From Hybos culiciformis (Eukaryota > Arthropoda > Insecta > Diptera > Hybotidae), in NCBI GenBank assembly GCA_964007475.1, contig OZ023273.1, positions 130,318,732 to 130,382,731 on the forward strand: DNA of 64,000 nt, written 5' to 3'. The notes beneath the pieces were generated by a model, which saw only the letters and a list, made by a program, of their open reading frames with translations, did no database searches and was not told the origin of the DNA. The position numbers and the translations under genes were made by a program. Shown one piece after another: positions 53,555-64,000 of the stretch; within the stretch, counting starts at the first letter, position 1; each line of letters begins with the position of its first letter.

Positions 53555-53928
53555 TTATTGATTAACAAATTCTATAATTGCCATATCTTTTCGAGTATTA
53601 TCTCGACCTTTGAAAACTAGGCTAACTTTTTCACTGTTGAGTTTTTCCAATTGTTTCTTGGTAGTTACACATTTCCCCAATCTTTCTGGTAAAAATACTG
53701 CAAATCCTGCTTCACCATCTTGGAGGTTAGCTACCAATTGAGTACCATATCTCGTCACTTCATGTGTGAAATCATTAACAGTGTATGCATGATCCACAAT
53801 CAAATCATCAATATTTTTATAAGATGTTTTTCCACTTGCAACTGCTTTAATGTGTTCGAAGAAACTCTGTTAAAAAAGAAAAAATTATTTAAAATAATAA
53901 GTATCTTAAAATTTAAAAGACTTACCAT
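53555..53928 (-). CDS. Small spliced Polinton-associated protein, 104 aa
   Basis: Coding exon 1 is only the ATG (53926-53928), followed by GTAAGT. The intron is 53867-53925 (59 bp, ends TTTTTTAACAG). Exon 2 is 53555-53866. Without the splice the exon 2 frame lacks a start for its first 20 residues. The protein has SFFEHIKAVASGKTSY, TRYGTQLVANL, GFAVFLPERLGK and VSLVFKGRDNT, an all-beta-looking pattern I associate with a small protein family frequent in insect Polintons and possibly OB-fold, single-strand-DNA binding; that function is inference. It is convergent with the protease and the last gene before the right terminus. Confidence 0.65.
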
Positions 53929-54114
53929 TTTGAATAATATTGTTTGTAAGAAAGTTAAAATTATAATTATAATTAATATTGAAATCTAAATTCTTTTATA
54001 CCCAAATTATCACACACACACACACACAATTGAATTATTTTTTCTAGGTTTTTGATATATAAAAAATTAGAATCTCAAATTACAGTTATCAAAATCTAAA
54101 ACCAAATCGAAATC

Positions 54115-54760
54115 AAGTTAGAACATGTTTTTGAAAAAATAATTTTTATCATCGTTATTAATTTAATAAAATCAATTGAATATCAAATTACAATCACCAG
54201 ATGCATATATCCGGTCGAATCTCAAATTACAATTGGCAGGTGCAGAAAATATATTAGACTCAGCATTTTTCGAATTTTCAATTTATTTTCTTACATGTTT
54301 CAACAAGTTTTTAAATTTTTACCTCTATAAATATTTAATATAAAAATCAATTCGAACCTCAAATTACATTTATCATCATTTTTTCACCTCAATTATAATT
54401 TCACAATTATTTGAAAATACATAATTATGTACATATACATATTAAGTATGGCTCCACTTAAATTAGATTCAGAACTCTCATATGATACGGGGCTCCACTT
54501 AAAATATTTTACTTAGAACTTTACGATTTTACGCGGCTCCACTTATAATAATTTACTTAGAACTTTATAAACACGGCTCCACTTAAATAAAATAATACAC
54601 TATAATATAATACGCGGCTCCACTTAAATTGGTCTAGAACTCTCATATAATACGCGGTTCCACTTAAATTGGTCTAGAACTCTCATATAATACGCGGCTC
54701 CACATGGCTCCACCCAAATGGCTCCACCCATTGGTCCAGAACTCTCATAAACTATCTACT
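54115..54760. repeat. Polinton right terminal inverted repeat
   Basis: Complement of the left terminus. The outer 330 bp hold about seven ACGCGGCTCCACTTAAATTG-type units, fewer than on the left. The inner part shares AAAATACATAATTATGTACA, TTGAATATCAAATTAC and AACATGTTTTTGAAAAA with the left side. A (CA)n tract (54011-54027) lies just inside. Confidence 0.8.
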
Positions 54761-54766
54761 GACGAA
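54761..54766. other. Polinton target-site duplication, right copy
   Basis: GACGAA, identical to 35203-35208; the repeat unit continues with CTTTTGAAATCC exactly as in the empty paralogue at 61918. Confidence 0.92.
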
Positions 54767-55326
54767 CTTTTGAAATCCACCCCCGGGGGGAGGTCGCTGA
54801 GTAGGAGGTCAACAAATTTTTTGTTACGAAATTGTGTGTAATTATTTCCTCTTCTTAAGTACCAAATTTAAATGAAATCGGACAAACTTTTAAAGTCCGC
54901 CCCCAGAGAGGTCCCTGGATAGGAGATCAACAAATTTTTTGTGACGAAATTTTTGTGTAATCAGTTCCTCTTTTTACATACCAAATTTGAATGAAATCGG
55001 ACGAACTTTTAAAATCCGCCTCGAGGGGAGATCCCTGGGTAGGAGGTCGCTGGGTAGAAGGTCAACAAATATTTTGTTACGGAATTTGTTTGTAATCACT
55101 TCCTCTTTTTACGTACCAAATTTGAATGAAATCGGAGGAACTTTTTAAGTCCGCCCCCGGGGAAGGTCCCTGGGTAGGAGGCCAATCAAATTTTAAAATA
55201 GCCTATAACGACCCCTGACCTGACACAAAGACATGGTGTAAGTTTGAAAACGATCGGTTGAGCGGTTTAGGAGCCTATTCGGAACATACAAACAGACAAA
55301 CATACAAACATACAACTTGGGGTTTA
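54761..55326. repeat. 118-bp minisatellite and tail, right of the Polinton (unit A)
   Basis: About four units with GAATGAAATCGGACGAACTT and GGTCCCTGGGTAGGAGGTCA, followed by GCCTATAACGACCCCTGACC, CGATCGGTTGAGCGGTTTAG and ACATACAACTTGGGGTTTAT. The corresponding array in unit B (61530-62455) is longer. Confidence 0.75.
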
Positions 55327-55352
55327 TATATATAGATAGATAGATAGATAAT

Positions 55353-55398
<46 letters not shown>
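55327..55398. repeat. (TAGA)n microsatellite
   Basis: About 17 TAGA units with one TAAT interruption. The same tract at 62458-62503 in unit B is shorter. Confidence 0.9.
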
Positions 55399-55536
55399 TA
55401 ATAAATTATTGATGTCATTAAATTGTCCTAATTTTATATCAAATTATCATATCATATCGAAATTATAATTGCATGTATAACTTAATTAAATTCCATTTTG
55501 CAGTAAATATTTGGAAATCTATATTTCTATATAGGT

Positions 55537-56220
55537 ACTAGCTGACCCGGGTGCTCCGCTACCCCTCCGGTCTGCCCTGCCGGCTGCCAACCGGCTGCCA
55601 CTCCCGTCTGCCTTCCCGTCTGTCCCTCGCGCCTGCCCCCTCTCGTCTGTCCGTCCCGCATGCCGTTTCGTCTGCCTCCACGTCTTCCCCTATCATCTGC
55701 CCTCCCGTCCCCCCTCCTGCCAGCCCCCCCGTCTCCCTAACCAGTCTGCCCCTACCGTCTGCACCTACCGTCTGCACCTACCGTCTGCCCCTCCCGCCAG
55801 GCCATTTCGTCTGCCCTTCCCGTCTACCCTACCGTCACCACTTCCCGTCTGTTCCTCCCGCCTAACCCTCCTGTATACCCTCCACCCTTGCCGCCTGCCC
55901 CTCTCATCTACCCCACGTCATCCCCTTCATCTGCCCTTCCTGCCTGCCCCTCCCTTCTTAATATCCAGTCTACCCTTCTGGTCTGCCCCTCCCGTCTGCC
56001 CCCCCGTATGCTTTTCCGTCTGCTCCTCCCGGCTATCCTTCCCGTATGACCAAGCCGGCTACCAACCGATTGCCACTCCCGTCTGCCCCTCCCACCGGCC
56101 CCTCCCGTCTGCCCCTTCACTAAGTTGTATAAAAATAGTTCACAAATCGGACTAGCCGTTTCGAAGGAGTTTGGTTACAAACACTAGGAGAAAAACACGA
56201 GAATTTTATATATATAGATA
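55537..56220. repeat. C-rich CGTCTGCC tract (unit A)
   Basis: Begins ACTAGCTGACCCGGGTGCTC, continues with about 570 bp of variants of CGTCTGCCCCTCC, and ends with AGCCGTTTCGAAGGAGTTTG and GAGAATTTTATATATATAGA. The start and end phrases resemble the ends of insect non-LTR-derived repeats, with the middle replaced by the C-rich tandem repeat. It reappears in unit B at 62641-63308. Open frames here are repeat artefacts. Confidence 0.75.
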
Positions 56221-56780
56221 TTTATTGATTTTTTTTAGGGGTTCTATTTTAGAAATAAAGATTTGAAATGCAATAACATAATTATGTAGAAGATTTGAAT
56301 ATGAGTTCTTATCAAAATGACAATTTATAAATTACATATGAATAATCACTTTTTCATAATATTTCAAAATACACTCAAATTTACCCCTATTATTAACTAA
56401 TTAATTGACCAATTTTTTTTGGAAACTAATAAATCTATTAAGTCAAAATTTACAAGTACAAAATGTGTTTTTTTTTTTGTAAAGTTCGGTTAAACTGGAT
56501 ACAACACTGATATGACAGGAAGAAATAAATGTTCAAAGAATTTTTGTTGATCGAGCTTTACCTAAAAGATCAAGAAAAATTTTAAGAATAATGCATAAAA
56601 GATCAAAAATTGACTATCAGATACTAGTGAAGAGGGTCGAAAACCCTCCATCCACTTTATCTTAAACTTTAAACCTAATAATATAATTGTATAATACAGC
56701 TAGCGTATAAGTTATTAAATATTTTATATTTTGAAGAAACATATGATAGTTATAAATATTTATTACATTCCACTTACAGG
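56221..56780. repeat. End of unit A
   Basis: Nearly identical to 63309-63880, including AGTGAAGAGGGTCGAAAACC and ATAATACAGCTAGCGTATAA. No gene seen. Confidence 0.75.
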
Positions 56781-57258
56781 TTTAATATTAAAAATACCAA
56801 AACAAGAATATATAAATTTAATATATTTAATTAATATATTTAATTCATAAACTCTTTGTATTCGATTAGACTGTTTTGTGCTTTCAAATTCTTAAAGAAT
56901 TATTTATCGTAAAATATTCCAAAAATTATATTTTAGTGAAATTTATTAATATATTTTAAATATGTATATATTTTAAATATATTTTAATAAATTAATATTA
57001 TGTTCAAACATCAAAATTTAAACTATAAAATTTTATAGTTTAAGCAAACCGTTCAGACATAAAATAAAATTAAACTAGTGTTATTTTGTCAACAAAAATT
57101 TATTTGTTATTGTTTATATTTTTTATTATGATTTTTTTTGTATGATTAGAAAATTTTTTTTAGTTTTTATTTTGCCCGACCATATTACATAGATTATGCT
57201 GTGATTTATTATATTCTGTGTAACTAACTACAGAAATTTTATATGGCAGAAACCAAAA

Positions 57259-57669
57259 CTACACTAGTTTAAGCATAAACTTTGTAATTTTATCCCTGTC
57301 TAAACGTGGTATAAATATATTAAATATATTAAATATCTCCGTAATAAATACTTGTATGTATTGAGTTCCAGTACCTTGATTTACAACACATTCTGCAAGT
57401 TTATAGGCAGCTTCATATCTGAAAAAGAAAAGATTTATAATAAATTTAAAAAAATTAATAAGTAAATAAAGTTCAGTAGTTATATTAAATTGTATATACC
57501 CATCAGGTTCATTTTCCACTGAATTTTTGCATTCGTTAAAAACACTATCTAGTTCTTGTTTAAACTCTTCATAATCTTCATCATCAATATTATACATATA
57601 ATCAATATTATAAATATAAGATAATAATTGCGTTTCATTGATTTCCCAATTGCCATTGTTCTCATTTAT
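57259..57669 (-). CDS. Two exons of an unidentified gene, unit B copy
   Basis: Minus strand: exon 57500-57669 (acceptor ATTAG, donor GTATAT) and exon 57259-57418 (acceptor TTTTTCAG, stop TAG at 57259-57261), joined in phase 2 at the GYEAAYKLAE segment. The first exon encodes INENNGNWEINE... then an acidic tract (NIDDEDYEEFKQEL). The last exon ends ITEIFNIFNIFIPRLDRDKI...KLV. It keeps a fuller C-terminus than the unit A copy. No start exon found; upstream exons suggested in unit A are missing here, so it is at best a partial gene. Family not recognised. Confidence 0.45.
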   Translation of the reverse strand: MNENNGNWEINETQLLSYIYNIDYMYNIDDEDYEEFKQELDSVFNECKNSVENEPDGYIQFNITTELYLLINFFKFIINLFFFRYEAAYKLAECVVNQGTGTQYIQVFITEIFNIFNIFIPRLDRDKITKFMLKLV

Positions 57670-59717
57670 CTAATGAAATTAAAAAAAAAATTATTTAAAT
57701 AAAACAACATCATAAAATATAATTATTACTATTCCGTTCATTTGCAAAAAAATTATTACTATTCCGTTCATTTTAAAAGCTGCTAAATTAGAAAAAAAAA
57801 ATAAAATTGCGCAAGCCACTCAGATTCGAGATCGCCTCTGTAAGTATTAAGTTTATAAAAAAAAACTACAAGGACTTTAGATTTGTAAGAGCAAAAATTG
57901 GGAAACTGTTCTACGTCGTACACTATAAAAATTTAGTTTGTATAAAATTTCTATTTTTGATTTTATATATAATTTAGTAAAATTCTAATGGTTCCGGTAG
58001 TTCAACTTCTGCACGTCATAATAAATTGAAAAAATTTTCGGATGCACAAACGTCAATAAGGGACCTTACTTTTTTTTTAAATAATTTGTTTCCATAAATT
58101 TCCCAAATTCATGTTCGTGTAGATCTAGAAGTATGTCATCTCACAAACATGTTTCAATATTAGATGCTCTGGAGTGCTGTTCAAATATTAATAACTTTAC
58201 TTAACCTCAAGTTACAATATTTATAATTTTCACAATTAAGCGACATAAAGTTCATACTATATTTTAAATTTTAAACCTCAGTCTGAAGAGGATTGAATTC
58301 CCTCAACTGACTGCATTAGTCTTTTTATATGACTTGAATCGTATATTCGTGTAGACAGTAGAGAATCAATCATACAAACCATCAAACTGTCACAGCCCTG
58401 CAATGTAAAGGCTGAATATAAACGCTATATAAGAAAATGTTTATTTGATTTTCTTCAACTTTGCGCTAACATTAATTAACATTTTCTCATAATGTTATCA
58501 ATTCAAGGTTTATCAATAGTATAAAATTAACTTATAATTATTTTTTTGTTGACTCATTTCGTCGATCTCACTGATGTCATTTTAGTTTTTGATTTGTTGG
58601 GAAACAATTTTAACTTATGAATTATAATGTAGAATAGTCGATTCCTTATTATTAGACTATAGTTTTTTGGTTGTAGAAAAGAATATGGTTTTTTTTTCTA
58701 ATAAAACGGCAATTCCAAGACTTTTCACTAATAAATTCCAAGGCTTTTCACTAATTAAACGGGAATTCCAACTAAAAAGTAAATGACGATGACGCATTCT
58801 GTTTCTACCTTAAAACTATATCATATGACTATCATGGTAAAAAGAAATTGATAGTTTATATAATAAATTTAATAAAATTCCAATATTAAAATAATGACTA
58901 GTGAAAAGTGGTAAATTTTTTACGTTCCGCTGGTCAAATAAAACAATTATAATATAGCTACCACATAAACATCCTTCGTCCATTGTATAGAATATGTATT
59001 CCTATTTGGCTATCCTTAGAATCATTTCTCAGTTTATATGTCTACTTTTTAAATATCTATTATATCTATATGTCTACTTTTTAAATATCTATTATAATGT
59101 GCAGTTTTGTGCTTTACGAAGTCTTAAAGTGATAAGGAAAAAAATCCAGTAAGCAAACATATGATGTTAGTTAAAAAGTATATTGTATAATACACATGCA
59201 AGTGAGTTAAAATTAAAACTTATTCTTTGACTTGTTTCAATAATTCTCTTGTTTAAGAAACGGGTTCTTATCCTATGCATCTCATAGTTATTTATTTAGC
59301 TATAATTTTTTTAACACTTGCAACAATAAAATTTATATATCCCAGATTAATATTGACTCTTTTTAGGATACGAGTACTTATCAGGATTTAAAATTGAATT
59401 TATTTAAATAAAAATTATTTTGTCGTACACTGTACATAAATTTGAAGAGAATAAACTAAATAATTAATATTATTATCAAACTTAAAAGATAAAAAAGATA
59501 TTTAAAATGCATGAATAAATATTTTTGCAGTTTTTCGATTTCAATAAGAGAATTTTTTTTAAAACAAACAACTTAAAACTAATTAAAAGTTTTCATAAGG
59601 ACTAAAATTGTAAAATTAAGGAGATTTTATTCTAAATGAACTGAGAAAAAAAGTAATATAATCATAATATTAATAGGCATTCGACCATGTATCTATGTAT
59701 GTTTTTTTTTTTTTGGG
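57670..59717. other. Noncoding part of unit B
   Basis: AT-rich and collinear with 29520-31660 of unit A (for example CAGTCTGAAGAGGATTGAAT, GTTGACTCATTTCGTCGATC). No supported gene. Confidence 0.55.
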
Positions 59718-60370
59718 ATCGTGACTGTATTCCTTATCCCATAATTCAAATGGACAAAATTCTTCTTTTTCGAAAATAATTCTCTTTTTAAAATTCACTA
59801 TGGACAAAATTCACTATGGAAAAAATTTACCATGGACAAAATTCACTATGGACAAAATTCGTTATGGATAAAAATTCACTACGAAAAAATTCTTTTTGTA
59901 AAATTCTACATTTTTATTAAAAATCAATTCACTCTCTGCGTTACACGGGGATCACGACAAGGATGTGGTGAGTTAGTCGGTCGCGGTCTCCACCTAACCT
60001 ACTCTAAATTGAAAAAATAAAGAAACAACGTAAAACATAGGTAGGTATCGCATTGCAGATTCATTTATATAAATTTTATATTAAAACAAAAATAGGGACA
60101 AAATTCTTTAAAAAAATATTTTGAATTAAAAAAATTAAAAAAAAAATCGGGCGATTTTATTTTTTTTATTTTTTTAATTAAAAATTTTTTTTCAAAGAAT
60201 TTTGTCCCTAATGAATTTTGTTCCTAATGAATTTTGTCCCTAATAAATTTTGTCCCTAATGAGTTTTGTCCATGGTGAATTTTGTCCACAGTGGATTTTG
60301 TCCATAGTGAATTTTGGAAAAAGAATTTTGGATAAACAATTTTGGCATAAGGAATTTCGTCACTAACCCT
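59718..60370. repeat. Foldback with GGACAAAATTC repeats (unit B, uninterrupted)
   Basis: The left half has CACTATGGACAAAATTC repeats (59750-59890); the right half (60190-60340) has GAATTTTGTCCCTAAT and GAATTTTGTCCATAGT repeats in complement, with an AAAATTCTTTAAAAAAATAT / TTTTTTTCAAAGAATTTTGT stem at the centre. Ends GGGATCGTGAC and CGTCACTAACCC pair loosely. This is the intact form of the repeat at 31661-33250. Confidence 0.6.
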
Positions 60371-61529
60371 TTTTTTTTTTTTAAAGCCATGTTATTTCAT
60401 TGACTGATTGACAAAAAATTAAAATTAGAAATTAGATGTCCAGACAAAAAAAAAATGTGTTTCAAAAATTCCAAATTTATTTAACTTCCGTGAATATTTC
60501 ACGGGTTTCGATTAGTTATTTTTAAAAAACCTGAACTTTTAGTTAAAGTTTTAAGTTGAAAAAAATTAACTTTTATTATTCATCTATAATAGAGCATCAT
60601 TCCATTATATTCAATCCCAACCAACCCGCAAGAACTGCGAAAAACTGATAAAATATATATAATAAAACAAGGTTTAGTACATTATATAAAAGTAATTTAA
60701 AAATAATATAGGCATAATATTAAATTTAAAAAAAAGTATAATTTTCCTTATTTTATTTATTTATTAAAATATTTAAATTAAAATATGTGATGCAATATCT
60801 ACATTGTATATAATATATATTTTTCGTTCCCATGTAAAATTGTTATCAATATGTATAGGGAAACAAATAATATAGTATAATTAAAATATACATTTTATTT
60901 ATTAATAAAAAAAAAAAAAATCATTTGTAGATTATTATACAAATAACAATTCCAACAAAGTATATTTCTAATATTTTATTCATCTAATTTTGTTTTTAAA
61001 ATTAGATGATTAAAAAAAAACTTATTTTAAATTAGAATTAATATTTTATATTTTTCATTGGATCTTGTTTTTAATTATAATAACAAATAAATATTTTGTT
61101 CTGCTGTCGTCGAATTGATTTTATTTCACCCACAAATTCACAACACAAAGAAATTTGATGCCTTTGTGTGGTAGACCGGTAGACCATAATGATTCTAGTT
61201 TTGTTTTTTGTGCAAGATATGTTTAATAATTTACACTACACACGAGGTTTGATAAATGTAATACAATTTGAACAATCCTTTGAATATTGTTTAAATTGGA
61301 AATTTGATAGAAGAATATGATGAAATGAATAAAATATAAAATTTAGTGTTTAAAAAATAAAAATATTAGAAATAATTTATTTTGTATTTTTCTACTACAG
61401 ACACAAAAATAGTAGTATCTATATTTATTTTCAAATACAAAATAAAAAAATAATAACAATAAAAACCTGAATCTTCACACACATAAATCATATTAAAGAA
61501 CTACTATTTTTGGTCTGATTATTTTAATA
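60371..61529. other. AT-rich part of unit B, with a dispersed repeat
   Basis: Contains the repeat matching 24856-25003 (60517-60690). The rest is A/T-rich with no gene seen and no clear counterpart in unit A. Confidence 0.45.
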
Positions 61530-62457
61530 AATTGAATGAAACCGGAAGTCCTCCCCGGGAGGGATTTCTGGGTAGGGTGCCAATCAAATTTTAAAATAGC
61601 CTATAACGACCCCGAGACAAAGAGACGGTGTACATTTCGAAACGATCGGTTGAGTGGTTTAGTTTCTAATATTTTGTAGTTATAAGTAATAAAGAAATTG
61701 ATTTCTATATATTCGAAGAGACCCCCTAAAAAGAGGGGGCCAAATTTTTGTAACGAAATTCGTGTGTTTAATTTTTTTATGTACCAAATTTAAATGAAAT
61801 CGAACAAAATTTTGAAGTCCTCCCCTAGGGTAGGAGGTCAATAAATTTTTTGTTACGAAATTTATGTGTAATCATTTCCTCTTTTTAACGTGTCAAATTT
61901 GAATGAAATCGGACGAACTTTTGAAATCCGCCCCGGGGGAGGTCAACAAATTTTTTGTTACGAAATTGTGTGTAATTATTTCCTCTTCTTAAGTACCAAA
62001 TTTAAATGAAATCGGACAATTTTTTAAAGTCCGCCCCCAGAGAGGTCCCTGGATAGGAGGTCAACAAATTTTTTGGGACGAAATTTTTGTGTAATCAGTT
62101 CCTCTTTTTACATACCAATTTGAATGAAATCGGACGAACTTTTAAAATCCACCTCGAGGGGAGATCCCTGGGTAGGAGGTCGCTGGGTAGGAGGTCAACA
62201 AATATTTTGTTACGGAATTTGTTTGTAATCACTTCCTCTTTTTACGTACCAAATTTGAATGAAATCGGAGGAACTTTTTAAGTCCGCCCCCGGGGAAGGT
62301 CCCTGGGTAGGAAGCCAATCAAATTTTAAAATAGCCTATAATGACCCCCGACCTGACACAAAGACATGGTGTAAGTTTGAAAACGATCGGTTGAGCGGTT
62401 TAGGAGCCTATTCGGAACATATAAACAGACAAACATACAAACATACAACTTGGGGTT
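61530..62457. repeat. 118-bp minisatellite (unit B), including empty Polinton site
   Basis: About seven units. The stretch 61540-61911 corresponds to the left flank of the Polinton and 61918 onward to its right flank; GACGAA at 61912-61917 is single. It ends with the same ACATACAACTTGGGGTTTAT tail as unit A. Confidence 0.85.
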
Positions 62458-62464
62458 TATATAT

Positions 62465-62503
<39 letters not shown>
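62458..62503. repeat. (TAGA)n microsatellite, unit B
   Basis: About eleven TAGA units, counterpart of 55327-55398. Confidence 0.9.
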
Positions 62504-62640
62504 TAATAAATTATTGATGTCATTAAATTGTCCTAATTTTATATCAAATTATCATATCATATCGAAATTATAATTGCATGTATAACTTAATTAAATTCCA
62601 TTTTGCAGTAAATATTTGGAAATCTATATTTCTATATAGG

Positions 62641-63308
62641 TCCTAGCTGACCCGGGTGCTCCGCTACCCCTCCGGTCTGCTCTGCCGGCTGCCAACCGGC
62701 TGCCACTCCCGTCTGCCTTCCCGTCTGTCCCTCGCGCCTGCCCCTCTCGTCTGTCCCTCCCGCATGCCGTATCGTCTGCCTCCACGTCTTCCCCTATCAT
62801 CTGCCCTCCCGTCCCCCCTCCTGCCAGCCCCCCCGTCTCCCTAACCAGTCTGCCCCTACCGTCTGCACCTACCGTCTGCCCTTACCGTCCGCCTGGCCAT
62901 TTCGTCTGCCCTTCCCGTCTACCCTCCCGTCTACCCTACCGTCACCACTTCCCGTCTGTTCCTCCAGCCTAACCCTCCCGTATACCCTCCACCCTTGCCG
63001 CCTGCCCCTCTCATCTACCCCACGTCATCCCCTTCATCTGCCCTTCTTAATATCCAGTCTACCCTTCTGGTCTGCCCCTCCCGACTGCCCCCCGTATGCT
63101 TTTCCGTCTGCCCCTCCCGGCTATCCTTCCCGTATGACCATGCCGGCTACCGACCGATTGCCACTCCCGTCTGCCCATCCCACCGGCCCCTCCCGTCTGC
63201 CCCTTCACTTAGAAGTATAAAAATAGTTCACAAATCGGACTAGCCGTTTCGAAGGAGTTTGGTTACAAACACTAGGAAAAAACACGAGAATTTTATATAT
63301 ATAGATAT
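62641..63308. repeat. C-rich CGTCTGCC tract (unit B)
   Basis: Same structure as 55537-56220 with small differences in unit number (for example one CGTCTACCCTCC unit more and one CCGTCTGCACCTA unit fewer). Open frames are repeat-driven. Confidence 0.75.
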
Positions 63309-63880
63309 TTCCATATTTAGTGATTTTTTTTAAGGGTTCTATTTTAGAAATAAAGATTTGAAATGCAATAACATAATTATGTAGAAGATTTGAATATGAG
63401 TTCTTATCAAAATGACAATTTATAAATTACATATGAATAATCACTTTTTCATAATATTTCAAAATACACTCAAATTTACCCCTATTATTAACTAATTCAT
63501 TGACCAATTTTTTTTGGAAACTAATAAATCTATTAAGTCAAAATTTACAAGTACAAAATGTATTTTTTTTTTTTTGTTAAAGTTCGGTTAAACTGGATAC
63601 AACACTGATATGGCAGGAAGAAATAAATGTTCAAAGAATTTTTATTGATCGAGCTTTACCTAAAAGATCAAGAAAAATTTTAAGAATAATGCATAAAAGA
63701 TCAAAAATTGACTATCAGATACTAGTGAAGAGGGTCGAAAACCCTCCATCCACTTTATCTTAAACTTTAAACCTAATAATATAATTGTATAATACAGCTA
63801 GCGTATAAGTTATTAAATATTTTATATTTTGAAGAAACATATGATAGTTATAAATATTTATTACATTCCACTTACAGGTT

Positions 63881-64000
63881 TAATATTAAAAATACCAAAA
63901 CAAGAATATATAAATTTAATATATTTAATGGCAATTCCTAAACTCTTTGTATTCGATTAGACTGTTTTGAGCTTTCAAATTCTTAAAGAATTATTTATCG
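63881..64000. repeat. Start of unit C
   Basis: Matches 56781-56908 (AGGTTTAATATTAAAAATAC ... ATTCGATTAGACTGTTTTG) and continues past the window edge, which shows the duplication has at least three units. Confidence 0.8.

Larger units (their letters stand above)
35209..54760. mobile_element. Polinton/Maverick element, 19,552 bp
   Basis: A complete element from AGTAGATAGTTTATGAGAGT to its complement, with 6-bp target duplications and the canonical Polinton gene set: polymerase B, integrase, FtsK-type ATPase, penton-like and major capsid proteins, and adenain-like protease. It is nested in a 118-bp repeat array. Without the inserted gypsy (7,031 bp with duplication) and hAT MITE (586 bp) it would be about 11.9 kb, short for the group, in line with the deletion in its polymerase gene. 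At least three genes carry inactivating changes (polymerase, major capsid, small basic protein), while integrase, ATPase and protease remain open. Confidence 0.95.
56781..63880. repeat. Unit B of the 7.1-kb tandem duplication
   Basis: A complete unit starting at AGGTTTAATATTAAAAATAC and ending where the same phrase begins unit C at 63881. The offset to unit A right of the Polinton is 7,104 bp (CTGACCCGG at 55541 region and 62645 region). It contains the exon pair, a foldback, the 118-bp array, the (TAGA)n and C-rich tracts, and no Polinton. Confidence 0.85.

Noticed and set aside
55551..56120. Pro/Ser/Leu-rich frames (plus) and Gly/Arg-rich frames (minus) in the C-rich tract, also at 62656-63243
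   Set aside because: Pure products of the CGTCTGCC repeat; copies differ by frame-changing unit numbers.
1..64000. CRISPR arrays, bacterial operons or integrated bacterial DNA
   Set aside because: No regularly spaced identical repeats with unique spacers, and coding genes are intron-containing or eukaryotic mobile-element genes.

Overview
This is an AT-rich, repeat-dense stretch of an animal nuclear genome, almost certainly insect. GT-AG introns, a Polinton/Maverick, a Ty3/gypsy element, a Jockey-like LINE remnant and many palindromic MITEs all point to a eukaryote. Runs of TAGGTACCTACC-type sequence around 2.1-2.6 kb resemble aphid-like Hemiptera, but that is only an impression. I see no ordinary host housekeeping gene; nearly everything interpretable is mobile DNA or tandem repeat.

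Left third (1-27.5 kb). A 351-bp tandem duplication opens the window and its second unit carries a 454-bp hairpin MITE. A CACTA/EnSpm-like module follows: an 827-aa C2H2 plus DDE-type transposase (3051-5534) and a six-exon, 514-aa gene with a SAM-like segment (7113-10151). An 811-bp foldback with a GC-rich core lies between them, and small palindromic MITEs fill the introns of the second gene. A 66/264-bp higher-order satellite (about 10.86-11.9 kb) follows. From 12 to 27.5 kb there are only noncoding repeats: a pogo-like MITE, two copies of one dispersed repeat (13.8-16.0 and 25.0-27.6 kb), each showing the empty site for insertions in the other, tandem hairpins and minisatellites.

Right part (27.5-64 kb). 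A repeat unit of about 7.1 kb is tandemly duplicated: unit A from about 27.57 kb to 56.78 kb, unit B 56.78-63.88 kb, and the start of unit C at 63.88 kb. Each unit carries exons of the same unrecognised minus-strand gene, a foldback built on GGACAAAATTC repeats, a minisatellite of about 118 bp, a (TAGA)n tract and a C-rich CGTCTGCC tract. Unit A is interrupted by a 19,552-bp Polinton (35209-54760) flanked by the 6-bp duplication GACGAA; unit B holds the uninterrupted target at 61912-61917.

The Polinton has long inverted termini with tandem repeats, and in order: a protein-primed-type DNA polymerase B gene (broken), retroviral-like integrase (minus strand), packaging ATPase, a small basic protein, a 225-aa protein, a penton-like minor capsid protein, a 149-aa capsid-associated protein, the major capsid protein (broken at its C-terminus), an adenain-like protease, and a small spliced minus-strand gene. 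The polymerase gene has a 1-nt frameshift, a 578-bp hAT-type MITE, an internal deletion that removes the region of palm motif A, and a 7,027-bp Ty3/gypsy element with LTRs that look identical. The retroelement carries gag, protease, RT/RNaseH/integrase and two extra small ORFs: a predicted myristoylated membrane protein before gag and a polyQ protein after pol.

Inferred order of events: duplication of the 7.1-kb unit, Polinton insertion into one copy, decay of the Polinton together with the hAT MITE insertion, and a very recent gypsy insertion.
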